Shown: positions 8,633 to 18,875, counted from the stretch's first letter. The stretch: DNA of 64,000 bases from Methylobacterium sp. PvR107 (GCF_017833295.1 NZ_JAFIBW010000001.1:62001-126000); one strand, 5' to 3'. The notes: a model not told the origin generated them from the sequence alone. A program made the numbers and translations.

Positions 8633-9624
8633 GATGCGCCCCCGGTGCCATCCTGGCCGCATCCGATGAGCGGGCTGGCCACGAAGTCCCAGGCCACCGC
8701 CTCCGCACCGTCGGCATCGCACACTCGGGCGACCCGGCTCGCGTCGAGCCGGCCGATGGATGCGGCTGCGATGCCGCGCTCCGCGAAGCGCGCGCATACG
8801 GCTGGTGTGCGGTCAGGACGGACGCTGAGGAGATAGCCGAAGCTCGGGAAGGCGGTCAGCCAGCGCGCGATCGGGACGTGCTCCGGCCGCGGGATCGCGT
8901 CGAGGTCGATGACGCCGCCCACCTTCGAGCATTCGAGCAGCATCAGCGCCGTGCCGACGACACCGGCCATGCTGATATCCTTAGCGGCGCAGGCGAGCCC
9001 GTCCTCGGCGAAGCCCGGCAGCAGCGCGAGGTCGCCGCGCAGCCGCTCGCCCGGCGCGCCGGTCGAGGCGTCCCAGTAGGGATGGGGCTCGCGGAAACGG
9101 CCGCGAAGGTCGATGGCGGCCACGAGGTCGTCGCCCAGCGCGGCGTCGAAGCTCGTCAGGAGGCGCGGGCCCGCCCGACCGAGCACCGCGACCGCGAGGT
9201 TGCCGGCATCGGCGCGCGTGTTGGTATGGCCGCCGACGACCGGCACGCGGTAGAGGGCGGCGGCGTCGCGGAGGCCGGCCAGGATCGGGTCCGCCTCAGC
9301 CGCATCCCGGCTCCACAATGCGTCGACGACCGCGAGCGGGCGCCCGCCCATGGCGGCGACGTCGCTGAGGTTGACCATGATCCCGCAATAGCCGGCGAAG
9401 TACGGGTCGGCGGCCACGAAGCTATCGAGGAAGCCCTCGATGGCGAGCAGCAAATGGCCGTCGCCGTCCGGAATGGCGGCGCAGTCGTCGCCGACCGGAA
9501 CCGCGGCGTGGCGGCTTCCCAGCCCCAGCCGGGCCACCACGGCGACGATGTCGCGCTTGTGCGCGACGCCGCGGGCCTCCCGGATCTGGCGGGCCAGCGC
9601 CTGGATGTCGACGGCGGCCATCAT
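8629..9624 (-). CDS. AIR synthase-like protein, MSMEG_0567/sll0787 family (Nit1C)
   Basis: 331 residues beginning MMAAVDIQALARQIREA. It has the PurM/AIR-synthase and selenophosphate-synthase fold: an N-terminal VGDDCAAIPDGDGHLLLAIEGF Asp-rich ATP/Mg site, a central MVNLSDVAAMGGRPLAVVDAL segment, and a C-terminal DISMAGVVGTALMLLE stretch. The family should activate a carbonyl or amide with ATP. The start chosen forms a TGATG overlap with the acetyltransferase gene; the long upstream in-frame extension is rejected. In other Nit1C clusters this gene sits beside the GNAT gene, as here. Confidence 0.9.
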   Translation of the reverse strand: MMAAVDIQALARQIREARGVAHKRDIVAVVARLGLGSRHAAVPVGDDCAAIPDGDGHLLLAIEGFLDSFVAADPYFAGYCGIMVNLSDVAAMGGRPLAVVDALWSRDAAEADPILAGLRDAAALYRVPVVGGHTNTRADAGNLAVAVLGRAGPRLLTSFDAALGDDLVAAIDLRGRFREPHPYWDASTGAPGERLRGDLALLPGFAEDGLACAAKDISMAGVVGTALMLLECSKVGGVIDLDAIPRPEHVPIARWLTAFPSFGYLLSVRPDRTPAVCARFAERGIAAASIGRLDASRVARVCDADGAEAVAWDFVASPLIGCGQDGTGGAS

Positions 9625-10169
9625 CACGCCGCCCTGCGGAACGTGATGAGCCCGTGCTCGGGATCGTGCATCGGCGGGTATGCCGCGAGGTCCGCCCGCA
9701 TCAGGTGATGCGACCGCCCGTGCAGGTCGACGGCGTCGAGGCTTGCCCAATGCAGGGATTGGAACAGCGGCACGTTCCGCTCCTGCACGTGGGCGAGGAA
9801 ACGGGTGCAGCCCCGGGCATGGGCCGAGGAGACCGCGACCTGGATAAGCCCGGCGCCCAGCGCGGCCGTGCCGCGGAAGGCGCTGGCGACGGCGAGGCGC
9901 GAGCCCCACCACTCGCCGGGACGCTCGGCCACCTCGTGGATGCGCACGGTGCCGACGACGGCGTCGGCATCGCCGCCCAGCGTCGAGAGTGCGCAGATCG
10001 GTATGGCATGCGCGTCGATGGCGTCGCGGTCATCGTCCGCGAAGATGCCCTGCTCCGTGCAGAAGACCTGGCGGCGCAGGGCCGCGCAGGCGCGCCTCTC
10101 CCAGGCATTCGTGGCGAACTTCACGCGGAAGTGGCTGGGTCGATAGGGCGCAACGGGTTCGAGGATCAT
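9624..10169 (-). CDS. MSMEG_0567-family GNAT N-acyltransferase (Nit1C)
   Basis: 181 residues from the ATG at 10169 (ATGA overlap with the radical SAM stop). It has a GNAT fold: beta strand VVGTVRIHEVAE, the pyrophosphate-binding turn region with RLAVASAFRGTAALGAGLIQVAVS, and strand FLAHVQERNVPLFQSLHW. It would transfer an acyl group from a CoA or other thioester to an amine. The in-frame 160-residue upstream extension of the open frame lies inside the radical SAM gene and is not coding. The substrate is unknown; it is part of the conserved cluster order. Confidence 0.9.
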   Translation of the reverse strand: MILEPVAPYRPSHFRVKFATNAWERRACAALRRQVFCTEQGIFADDDRDAIDAHAIPICALSTLGGDADAVVGTVRIHEVAERPGEWWGSRLAVASAFRGTAALGAGLIQVAVSSAHARGCTRFLAHVQERNVPLFQSLHWASLDAVDLHGRSHHLMRADLAAYPPMHDPEHGLITFRRAA

Positions 10170-11335
10170 GCCGCCACCTCCGCGCGCTCGTAGGTGGACA
10201 GCGCCGAGCAGGCGCCGCATCGGCCGCAGCCGGCCTTGATGTCGGTCGAGCGCAGGTTCGCGCCGGCCAGCATGCCGGCGAGCGGCTCCAGGACGGCGTG
10301 CATGAAGTCGGGTCCAGGGGCCGGATGGCTCTCCAGCGGCGTGCCGGAGATCGGCACGAAGGGCACCACGAACGGGTAGACGCCCATGCCGATCAGGCGC
10401 TCGGCCACTGCCAGGATGGCCTCCGGTGCATCGCCCAGGCCGGCCAGGATGTAAGTCGAGACCTGGCCGCGCCCGAAGACCGGAACAGCGGCTTCGAAGG
10501 CCGCATAGTACCGCTCCAGAGGCACCGACGCCTTGCCGGGCATGATCCTGGCCCGCACCTCCGACGTGACCGCCTCCAAGTGCATGCCCAGCGCGTCGAT
10601 GCCCGACGCCTTCATCCGCTCGAACCAGCGGTCGTCGTCGGGCGGCTCGCACTGGGCCTGAATCGGCAGGTCCACCGCAGCCTTCACGGCGAAGGCGCTC
10701 TCGCAGAGAACGGAGGCGCCCCGGTCGGTGGCGTTCGGGGTGCCGGTCGTCATGACCATGTGCTTCACGCCGTCGAGGAGCACGGCGGCGCGGGCGACCT
10801 CGGCCAGCTGCTCCGGCGACTTGTGCGCCACGGTGCGACCCGCCGCCAGGGACTGGCCTATGGAGCAGAACTGGCAGGTCTTGGCCCGGCTCGCGTAGCG
10901 GATACAGGTCTGCAGCACCGTGGTGGCGAGAACGTCCCGGCCGTGCAGCACGGCGATCTTCGAGTAGGGCACGCCGTCGAAGGTCGAGAGCGCGTAGAAG
11001 CGCGGCTTGCCCGGGAAGGTCGCCTGCCCGATCACTACGCCGTCGTGCTCGATCACCGAGACGCCGTCCGCGTCCGGGCGGCGCACGAGGAAGGGCGAGT
11101 CGAAGGCGGTCTCGGTATGGACCGGCACCATCACGGTGCGGCCCGCGATGGTCATCGCCTTGTGGTCCGAGGGTCCGGCGCCGCCGCGGCGGCTCGGGGC
11201 TCCGGCCCGGCTGTCGGCGAGCCTAACGCCGTACGACTGCAACGCGTTGATCAGGCGCTCCGTCGGCATCCCGATCAGCCCCGCCACGACCGGCGGGAAG
11301 GAGGGTTCGTTCGTCAGAAGCGGGCTGGTGCTCAT
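10166..11335 (-). CDS. MSMEG_0568-family radical SAM enzyme (Nit1C)
   Basis: 389 residues. The iron-sulfur cysteines lie near residues 144, 154 and 157 ([14 protein letters not shown]), spaced CX9CX2C rather than the textbook CX3CX2C. The barrel follows with [14 protein letters not shown] and [21 protein letters not shown] second Cys cluster sits at the C-terminus (GCGRCGAC), possibly for an auxiliary cluster. It probably performs a radical rearrangement or cleavage in the Nit1C pathway. The start overlaps the nitrilase frame, and the stop overlaps the GNAT start by four bases. Confidence 0.93.
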   Translation of the reverse strand: MSTSPLLTNEPSFPPVVAGLIGMPTERLINALQSYGVRLADSRAGAPSRRGGAGPSDHKAMTIAGRTVMVPVHTETAFDSPFLVRRPDADGVSVIEHDGVVIGQATFPGKPRFYALSTFDGVPYSKIAVLHGRDVLATTVLQTCIRYASRAKTCQFCSIGQSLAAGRTVAHKSPEQLAEVARAAVLLDGVKHMVMTTGTPNATDRGASVLCESAFAVKAAVDLPIQAQCEPPDDDRWFERMKASGIDALGMHLEAVTSEVRARIMPGKASVPLERYYAAFEAAVPVFGRGQVSTYILAGLGDAPEAILAVAERLIGMGVYPFVVPFVPISGTPLESHPAPGPDFMHAVLEPLAGMLAGANLRSTDIKAGCGRCGACSALSTYERAEVAA

Positions 11336-12299
11336 GGTCGAAGCTCCGGGAATCGGACGTTGAACGGACCGGCTGGTGCACGAACGAGGCCGGGCGGTCG
11401 TCGTGGAGGAGGCTGAGGAGCTCGGGGCGCGCGTAGTGGCCGACCGAGTCCATCATCCGCTTGCGCTTGGTCACCAGCGCCATGTCCATGTCGGCGATCA
11501 AAATGCCTTCGCCGGGCCCGAGCGGCTCCGCGAGGTGCTTGCCCTCGGGCGAGACGATGGCGGTGCAGTTGCCGCCGCGGCAGGCGCCGCGCAGCCGCTC
11601 GTCCGGACAGACCTGCGCCACCTGTTCGTCGGTGAGCCAGCCGGTGGCGTTGACCACGAAGCAGGCCGCCTCCAGCGCGTGGTGGCGGATCGTCACCTCC
11701 ATCTGGTCGGCGAAGATCTGGCCGACCAGCGAGCCCGGGAACTGCGCGGCGTGGATCTCCTCGTGCCGTGCCATGAGGGCGTAGCGGGCGAGCGGGTTGT
11801 AGTGCTCCCAGCAGGCGAGCGCTCCGACCCGGCCGACCGCCGTCTCGACGACCGCGAGGCCGGCGCCGTCGCCCTGACCCCAGATCATGCGCTCGTGGTA
11901 GGTCGGCGTGATCTTGCGCCGCTTCAGCTTCAGGCTGCCGTCCGCGTCGAAGATCAGCTGCGCGTTGTAGAGCGAGCCGTGGTCGCGCTCGTTCACGCCG
12001 AGGACCACCACGAGTCCGTGGCGGCGGGCGGCGGCGGCAACTGCCTGCGTCACCGGTCCGGGGACGGTGGGGGCCCGCTCGTAAAGCTTGAGGTGCTCCG
12101 CGCCCTGTAGGGCCGGCGGCAGCACGAAGGAGAAGTACGGGTAGTAGGGCACGAAGGTCTCGGGGAAGACCATGAAGCGCACGCCCTTGGCGGCGGCCTC
12201 GTCGATGGCGTTGAGCACGCGCTCCAGCGTGCCCTCCGGGCGGTCGAAGTCCGGCGCGATCTGAACGGCGGCAGCCCGCACGATCCGGTTCTCTGACAT
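11223..12299 (-). CDS. Nit1C nitrilase (Nit6803-type)
   Basis: 358 residues, nitrilase superfamily branch 1. The catalytic triad is visible: Glu47 ([14 protein letters not shown]), Lys129 ([17 protein letters not shown], which also supplies the second Glu136) and Cys163 ([13 protein letters not shown]). It should hydrolyse a nitrile to the acid and ammonia. Published work links Nit1C clusters to growth on cyanide as nitrogen source, which is family knowledge and not visible here. The last 25 residues look unrelated to the fold, and the frame runs 113 bases into the radical SAM gene; see the finding on a possible 3' frameshift. The gene starts 64 bases behind the MSMEG_0572-type gene. Confidence 0.95.
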   Translation of the reverse strand: MSENRIVRAAAVQIAPDFDRPEGTLERVLNAIDEAAAKGVRFMVFPETFVPYYPYFSFVLPPALQGAEHLKLYERAPTVPGPVTQAVAAAARRHGLVVVLGVNERDHGSLYNAQLIFDADGSLKLKRRKITPTYHERMIWGQGDGAGLAVVETAVGRVGALACWEHYNPLARYALMARHEEIHAAQFPGSLVGQIFADQMEVTIRHHALEAACFVVNATGWLTDEQVAQVCPDERLRGACRGGNCTAIVSPEGKHLAEPLGPGEGILIADMDMALVTKRKRMMDSVGHYARPELLSLLHDDRPASFVHQPVRSTSDSRSFDHEHQPASDERTLLPAGRGGADRDADGAPDQRVAVVRR

Positions 12300-12363
12300 G
12301 GATGATCCTCCGGCTGGGACGGCGGCCGCGTCCCCCGCGGCCGCCGGATGCGCTGCGCACGTG

Positions 12364-12846
12364 TCAGACGGTCCAGGTGTCGATGATCACCGCGTTGTCG
12401 CGCTTGTGCAGGAGGATGCAGTCGAGGACGTCGAGGGGATTGATCATGCGGATGCCCTCGATGAAGGCCGCCTCGCCGTGCCCGTACAGGGCCTGGGTCG
12501 AGAACCGGCAGGCATAGACCTTGCCGCCCTCGGCCATGAACTTCTCAAGCTGGTTGTTGAAGTTGAGGTGGCCCGGGAAGGCCTCGTCGCCAAGCCGCGG
12601 GAAGCCGCGCTGGACGCCGAGCGTGATGCCGGGGCCGTAGAGCAGGATCGAGGTGTCGAAGCCCTTGCGCTGCAGACGGGTGGCCTGGAGCAAGTTCACG
12701 AGGCCGATGGAGCCTTCGAACGCGACAGTGTGGAAGGTCACCAGCGCCTTCTGGCCCGGCTCAGCCTTCACGTCCTCGAAGACCTTCTCCTCGTAGTCGA
12801 CCAGGAAATCGCCCTTCTTGTGGGCTTCGCGGTTCACGGCAGGCAT
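12364..12846 (-). CDS. MSMEG_0572-family nitrogen starvation response protein (Nit1C)
   Basis: 160 residues, first gene of the operon, with GAGGAGAGAG before the ATG. The fold looks DsrE-like: a strand [20 protein letters not shown], a helix, then [18 protein letters not shown] and a final [18 protein letters not shown]. Members occur as the marker gene of Nit1C clusters and have been called nitrogen starvation response proteins. No catalytic residues are evident apart from one Cys in [11 protein letters not shown] sigma-54-like promoter lies about 65 bases upstream. Confidence 0.92.
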   Translation of the reverse strand: MPAVNREAHKKGDFLVDYEEKVFEDVKAEPGQKALVTFHTVAFEGSIGLVNLLQATRLQRKGFDTSILLYGPGITLGVQRGFPRLGDEAFPGHLNFNNQLEKFMAEGGKVYACRFSTQALYGHGEAAFIEGIRMINPLDVLDCILLHKRDNAVIIDTWTV

Positions 12847-12910
12847 GGCTCTCTCCTCGAAGGATAGGACCGCGACAGGCAGGCCTGCGAGCGGTCACGG
12901 GACCTTCGTG

Positions 12911-12925
12911 GCAAGCTGTGTGCCA
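12911..12925 (-). promoter_or_regulatory. Sigma-54-type -24/-12 promoter for the Nit1C operon
   Basis: Read on the minus strand this is TGGCACACAGCTTGC, which matches the RpoN consensus TGGCAC-N5-TTGC with exact spacing between the GG and GC elements. Transcription would start near 12899, leaving a leader of about 50 bases before the first Nit1C gene. Nitrogen control through RpoN fits the role of the operon. Confidence 0.65.
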
Positions 12926-12935
12926 TAACCCTGCC

Positions 12936-13168
12936 GATCAATTTGGCGATCAATAAACCGTAGTGCAGTACATACAATTATGTGATCAATGAGCGTGACG
13001 TCGCGGATGTGCGTCAATCCAGGCAGAGCTTATTCTGGAGGCAGCGGTTGCATATCCGATGACCACGACAGGCAGCTTTGAGTTACGCTGATTGATGGCA
13101 TTGTATGGACTAAGTGAACACCAATCCCGCGGCATCGTTGCGGTATGACGCTTGCTTGCCATACAATG
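12936..13168. promoter_or_regulatory. Repeat-rich divergent control region between Nit1C and MocR
   Basis: The heptamer GATCAAT occurs as direct copies at 12936-12942, 12948-12954 and 12984-12990, and inverted (ATTGATC) just before the MocR gene. A second motif, CCATACAATG at 13159-13168, has an exact inverted partner CATTGTATGG at 13099-13108, and CATACAAT recurs at 12971-12978. MocR/GabR regulators bind pairs of short repeats, so these are candidate operator half-sites. The assignment to this regulator is inferred from position. Confidence 0.5.
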
Positions 13169-13183
13169 AAACATTGATCGCAT

Positions 13184-14647
13184 ATGGATGGTGAGGGCGC
13201 GGAGCATATGAAGGCGACGAAGCGAGAAGAGCCAACGATCTCCCAGGACGTCATGGTCGTGGCCTGGACGCCGGACCTGAAGCGGTGGGGTAAGCCGCAC
13301 TATCTCGCCATTGCGGAGGCCCTGGCGGATGACATCCGCGCGGGCCGCCTCACGGCGGGGACACGGCTGCCGACCCAACGCGCCCTCGCCGATGCGCTCG
13401 ATTTGAACTTCACCACGGTCTCGCGCGGCTATGTCGAGGCCCACAAGCGCGGGTTGATCGAGGGGCGCGTCGGCCAGGGCACCTTCGTGGTCGATCCATC
13501 CCGCTCCGCCCGTTCGGGCGGCGGCGCCATCGCGCCGCGGATCGGGCCGGTCGACTTCACCATGAACCTGCCGCCCGAGCCCGACGCGCCGGCCCTGCGA
13601 GCCCGCATGCAGGCCTCCTTCGCGGAGCTGTCCGGCGACCTCGCCAACTTGCTGCGCTACCAAGGCTTCGGCGGGACCGACGAGGACAAAGCCGCGGCGC
13701 TGCGCTGGCTTCAGGGACGCGGGGTCGAGGCGACGCGGGAGCGCCTGCTGATCTGTCCCGGCGCCCACAGCGCACTGTTCAGCGTGCTCGGTCAGGTCGC
13801 CCGGCCGGGTGACGCGATCTGCGCCGAGCGCATCACCTATCCAGGCATCCGCGCGCTCGCGGCGCATCTGGGGCTGCGCCTCGTCGACCTGCCCATGGAC
13901 CGGCAGGGGGTCGATCCCGACGCGTTCGCGGCCGCCTGCACCAAGGTCGCCCCGAAGGCCATCTACCTGAACCCGCTGCTCCAGAACCCGACCACCGCGA
14001 CCCTGTCCCGTTCGCGGCGGGAGGCCATCATCGCGGTGGCGCGCCGCTATGCCGTCAGCATCATCGAGGACGACGCCTACGCGCGCATCTGCCCGGCACC
14101 GCCGCCGAGCTTCGCCGAACTCGCGCCCGAAATCACCTACTACGTGGCAGGTGTGGCCAAGTGCCTGGGTGCCGGGCTTCGACTCGCCTTCCTGGTCGCC
14201 CCGAGCGCCCGGGCGGCCCTTCCGCTCGCGGGTGCGCTACGCGCCGCGACCGTCATGGCGTCGCCGATCTCGACGGCCCTGACGACGCGCTGGATCATGG
14301 ACGGCACGGCGGACGCCATCGTTCAGTTCGTCCGCGAGGAATCGGCTGCGCGCCAGCGCATCGCTGCGTCGCTGCTTCCGGCCGGGACCTACACGGCCGA
14401 TCCGCACGGCTTCCACGCCTGGATCACGCTTCCGGAGGGCTGGACGCGCTCGGCCTTCGCCAGCCAGGGCCGGTCGGCTGGGCTGGGCGTGGTCGGCAGC
14501 GACCCGTTCTGCGTGGCGGGCACACCGCCGGAGGCGGTGCGCCTCTGCCTCGGCGGCCCCTCGACCCGGCAGCAGATCACGCACGGCCTGGAGGTGCTCG
14601 CCCACGCGCTCGAAGGCTCGCCAGCCCTCGCTTCGACATACATCTGA
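13184..14647 (+). CDS. MocR-type regulator: GntR winged helix fused to aminotransferase domain
   Basis: 487 residues from the first ATG; an ATG at 13208 is equally possible. The N-terminal GntR winged helix is clear (AIAEALADDIRAGRLTAGTR, LPTQRALADALDLNFTTVSR, VGQGTFVV, about residues 45-110). A fold-type-I aminotransferase-like domain follows, with LNPLLQNPTTATLS, SIIEDDAYARI and the PLP-lysine region VAKCLGAGLR. MocR proteins sense an amine or PLP adduct and act as activator or repressor of a neighbouring operon. It is divergent from Nit1C across a 337-base repeat-rich spacer, so it is the best candidate regulator of that operon, but this is inference. Confidence 0.92.
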   Translation: MDGEGAEHMKATKREEPTISQDVMVVAWTPDLKRWGKPHYLAIAEALADDIRAGRLTAGTRLPTQRALADALDLNFTTVSRGYVEAHKRGLIEGRVGQGTFVVDPSRSARSGGGAIAPRIGPVDFTMNLPPEPDAPALRARMQASFAELSGDLANLLRYQGFGGTDEDKAAALRWLQGRGVEATRERLLICPGAHSALFSVLGQVARPGDAICAERITYPGIRALAAHLGLRLVDLPMDRQGVDPDAFAAACTKVAPKAIYLNPLLQNPTTATLSRSRREAIIAVARRYAVSIIEDDAYARICPAPPPSFAELAPEITYYVAGVAKCLGAGLRLAFLVAPSARAALPLAGALRAATVMASPISTALTTRWIMDGTADAIVQFVREESAARQRIAASLLPAGTYTADPHGFHAWITLPEGWTRSAFASQGRSAGLGVVGSDPFCVAGTPPEAVRLCLGGPSTRQQITHGLEVLAHALEGSPALASTYI

Positions 14648-14716
14648 ACCACGCTCCCAAGACTTGGATAGTCAGGAAGGTCTCACGTCCTCCGGTGGTC
14701 CTCTATTCGCCTCGGG

Positions 14717-14869
14717 CTAGGTCGGATCGCGTGCCGACGCTTCTGGGCGAGCGATGCGCCCTTCCTCGGCCTTGCGGATGTACTGCTCGGCGACGAGCCA
14801 ACCCTTGAAGAACCGTAGCAGCAGCGTGCTGGCGATCAGCACGATGGGCAGCGTCGTGACTGCATGCAC
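14717..14869 (-). pseudogene. Fragment of a small membrane protein at the IS3 border
   Basis: Fifty residues with one membrane helix (TTLPIVLIASTLLLRFF) and a polar tail (KGWLVAEQYIRKAEEG), ending at a stop at 14717. The reading frame meets the left end of the IS3 element directly at its N-terminal side. Joining the sequence across the element after removing one target copy gives an in-frame TAG just before a GTG, so it may be either a complete 50-residue ORF whose promoter was displaced or the C-terminus of a broken gene. Confidence 0.4.
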
Positions 14870-14922
14870 CTATGAACTGCCCCGGGATTTTCGGAGGCTC
14901 CAACTCTTGAGAGGATGGAGCC

Positions 14923-16151
<1,229 letters not shown>

Positions 16152-16194
16152 CCCAAACCGAACAGCCTCCGGGAAATCCGGAGCGGTTCACCTA

Positions 16195-16639
16195 CATACA
16201 GACGCAGACCGTTGATGGAGGTGGCGCGGCGTCGGTCCCATCGCGACGATGACGTTTCACTTCCAGCCGTCACGTGCCCTCATTTCGCTGTGCGGCAGCC
16301 GATGGCGCACTCGCATGTTCAAACGGCAGAGCTTTAGACCCAGTGTGCGGTTGAATTTTTCCGTTTCCACCTTTTGCAGCGTCTTCGAAGTTCTGGAGGT
16401 TCGTTGTCGGTATAGAAGTATTTTAGAAATTGCACGGGCTGCAATCAATGTCCGCTTTTTCGATTCCAGCGCAAGAAGCGGACGGGCTGCATCCGGCCAG
16501 ACTACGCCACGCCGGATCGCCGCCGCGCGCAAAACCAGACATTTCTTTTCGCGCCCCAGTCGATCATTTAAACTCCGCCGTTTACGTTCCCGAAGCGGAC
16601 ACTGAGCCAGCAAATGGCCACCGATCACCAGTGAATAAA
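16195..16639. other. Gene-free stretch with palindromic GTCCGCTT/AAGCGGAC repeats
   Basis: 445 bases between the IS3 element and the TetR gene. No convincing gene. It holds the arms GTCCGCTT at 16450-16457 and AAGCGGAC at 16476-16483, which can fold into an 8-bp stem, and a further AAGCGGAC at 16593-16600. The composition is more AT-rich than the flanking genes. Confidence 0.6.
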
Positions 16640-17329
16640 TCAGCCTCGCATTGCCGCCGCTTGCCGCTTTAACCCGTAACGGGCCAGGAAGACCGCCACC
16701 GCTTCGTCGACCACGACCTCCTCGCTGAGGGCTCCCGTTGCTTCGATCCCAACCGCCATCACGTGCGGCCAAATCACGAACTCCTGGATCAGACCCATGA
16801 ACTGACGCGCGGCCAATTCGGGCCGATTGCAGGTCAGGAGGCGGCGTTCCGTCAGCTTCGTCAGTACCGCTGCAAACGCCTCCACAAGCGGCGCCTTGCC
16901 CGCTTGGTAGAACGCCTCGGCGATCCAGGGCAGGTGGCGCGATTCCGCGATCACCAAGCGCGTGAAGGCGATCTGGTCGGTCTCGTGGACGAAGCGCAGC
17001 AGAGATTGAGCAAAGCGGCGTAGGACGCTTTCGGCATCAGCGTCCAAGCCCAGCGACGGGGCAGACACCGCCGCGACCTCGGTACGAATGGCATCCCAAT
17101 GGCGGTCCACCACCGCGCGGAACACCGCGTCCTTGCTGCCAAACTGGTTGTACACGGTCTGGCGGGACACCCCCGCGGCGCGGCCAACCTGATCCAGATT
17201 GACCCCTTCATAGCCGGCGTCGAGGAACAGCCGACGCGCTGCGTCCAAGATCGCGGTCGAGGTATCCGCGCCTGAGCCGACTGCCCCGCCCTGCGCATCG
17301 TCTCGAATTTCCGTGCCGCGCCGTGCCAT
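16640..17329 (-). CDS. TetR/AcrR-family transcriptional regulator
   Basis: 229 residues. The N-terminal TetR DNA-binding domain is at about residues 24-70 (STAILDAARRLFLDAGYEGV, then QVGRAAGVSRQTVYNQFGSK). The C-terminal ligand domain contains FTRLVIAESRHLPWIAEAFY and FMGLIQEFVIWPHVMAV. It is divergent from the MFS gene at 17441, with an operator-like palindrome in the spacer at 17347-17361. A closely related palindrome precedes the second transcription unit at 21231, so it probably represses both transporter-enzyme units until a substrate binds. Confidence 0.93.
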   Translation of the reverse strand: MARRGTEIRDDAQGGAVGSGADTSTAILDAARRLFLDAGYEGVNLDQVGRAAGVSRQTVYNQFGSKDAVFRAVVDRHWDAIRTEVAAVSAPSLGLDADAESVLRRFAQSLLRFVHETDQIAFTRLVIAESRHLPWIAEAFYQAGKAPLVEAFAAVLTKLTERRLLTCNRPELAARQFMGLIQEFVIWPHVMAVGIEATGALSEEVVVDEAVAVFLARYGLKRQAAAMRG

Positions 17330-17346
17330 GCGTACCCACCTGCTTT

Positions 17347-17361
17347 ACTTTACTGTAAAGT
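17347..17361. promoter_or_regulatory. TetR-type operator in the divergent regulator/MFS spacer
   Basis: ACTTTACTGTAAAGT is a near-perfect palindrome (ACTTTAC / GTAAAGT around one base). It lies 18 bases from the TetR start and about 80 from the MFS start. The core CTGTAAAGT recurs at 21154-21173. This placement is typical for autoregulation. Confidence 0.65.
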
Positions 17362-17440
17362 CAATATACCAGGACCGCCTTCGTTCGGTGGACCGCGTCG
17401 AATCACCAGAGCGCAGCCGCCCCCGATACGGGAGGTCACG

Positions 17441-18865
17441 ATGTCCATACACCATCCCGTCTTGTATCCTGCCGCTGGAGGCGCCTCGCCCGTCATGCCC
17501 CGCCCCATTGTGGCGTGGTACGGCGTCGCCGTTCTGTTCGCGGTGCAGATCTTCTCGTTCGTCGATCGCCAAGCGCTCAGCCTGCTCATCGCGCCGATCA
17601 AGGCCGATCTCGGCATGTCCGACACAGAGGTCAGCCTCGTCATCGGGTTAGGCTTCGCCCTCGCTTACGCGATCGCCGGCCTGCCGATCGGCCGCCTCGT
17701 GGATCGGATCTCCCGCCCGGCACTGCTCTCGGCCGGTCTCGCCTTGTGGTGCGGCTGCACGTTCCTCTGCGGCTTCGTGCGCTCCTTCCCGCAACTCGCC
17801 CTTGCCCGCTCCGGCGTCGGCATCGGCGAAGCTACCGGCACACCCGTGGTCGTCTCCCTGCTCGGCGACTGGTTCCTGCCGCACCGGCGTGGGCTGGCCT
17901 TCGCCGTGTTCGCGGTCTCGGCCTACGTCGGCACGGGATTGGCGCTGGTGGCAGGCAGCGCGATCGTGCACGCCTTCGCGGGCGTCTCCGTCGTCGAGGT
18001 GCCGCTCGTCGGCCCGGTGCGCACGTGGCAGTTCGTGTTCCTTCTGATTGGCCCACCCGGCCTGCTGGTCATCCCGTTCGTCCTGTCGCTCTTCGAACCG
18101 CGGCGGTCCACCGGCGCGGCCGGCCGGACCATGGCGGCCTCCGATGCGCCTGAGCTGTCTCAGGTTGTTGGCCACTACCGCCGGCACTGGCGCGCCTTCA
18201 CAACGCAGCACGCGGCGAGTGCGCTGCTGGCCATGCTGTTCTACGGCACGGGCGCGTGGGTGCCCGAGTTCCTGCGCCGGACCTACGGACTGCCGATCGC
18301 GCAGGGCGGGCTGTTGTTTGGGCTCGTCACCGTCGCGGCGGGGACGGTGGGGGTGCTCAGTGGCGGGGTGATCTCTGACCGCATGCTCAAAGCGGGATGC
18401 ACCGACGCGCGCCTGCGGGTCACCGGGTTCGCGGCGCTCGGCGCGCTGCCGTTCGCCGCCGCCTTCCCTCACGCTGCAACGCCCGGTCTCGCGCTCGCCC
18501 TGGCCGGGGGCATGATTGTCTTCACGGCAGCGATCTCGACCACCGGCTCGACCGGCGTGCAGGAACTCGCCCCGGCGCGCATGCGCGGCACCGCCTCGGC
18601 GGTCTACCTGTTCGTGTTCAACGGCATCGGCCTGTCACTCGGCCCGACCGTGTTCGCGCTGCTCACCGACCGGGCGTTCGGCGACGAAGCCCTCCTGTGG
18701 CGCGCACTGGCGGTCGGTGCGCCGTCCCTGGCCGCCTTGGCCGCGCTGGCCGCCTTCACCGGATTGAGTTCCTACCGCACCTGCGTGGCCGCGAACGCGG
18801 GTGAGACACCGCGGTCTTCGGCGCGACGGGGACCGCCTGGTCCGGCGCTGGCGACCGGAGTCTGA
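17441..18865 (+). CDS. Major facilitator superfamily transporter
   Basis: 474 residues with about twelve membrane segments. A GGGAGG site sits before the ATG at 17441. The N-terminal half has FVDRQALSLLIAPIKADLGM and the loop GLPIGRLVDRISRPALLSAG, the MFS signature between TM2 and TM3, as in spinster/hexuronate-like members. It should import or export an organic acid or amide related to the enzymes downstream. It is the first gene of the TetR-controlled unit; the creatininase-type gene starts 10 bases after its stop. Confidence 0.9.
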   Translation: MSIHHPVLYPAAGGASPVMPRPIVAWYGVAVLFAVQIFSFVDRQALSLLIAPIKADLGMSDTEVSLVIGLGFALAYAIAGLPIGRLVDRISRPALLSAGLALWCGCTFLCGFVRSFPQLALARSGVGIGEATGTPVVVSLLGDWFLPHRRGLAFAVFAVSAYVGTGLALVAGSAIVHAFAGVSVVEVPLVGPVRTWQFVFLLIGPPGLLVIPFVLSLFEPRRSTGAAGRTMAASDAPELSQVVGHYRRHWRAFTTQHAASALLAMLFYGTGAWVPEFLRRTYGLPIAQGGLLFGLVTVAAGTVGVLSGGVISDRMLKAGCTDARLRVTGFAALGALPFAAAFPHAATPGLALALAGGMIVFTAAISTTGSTGVQELAPARMRGTASAVYLFVFNGIGLSLGPTVFALLTDRAFGDEALLWRALAVGAPSLAALAALAAFTGLSSYRTCVAANAGETPRSSARRGPPGPALATGV

Positions 18866-18875
18866 GGAGGCTGAC

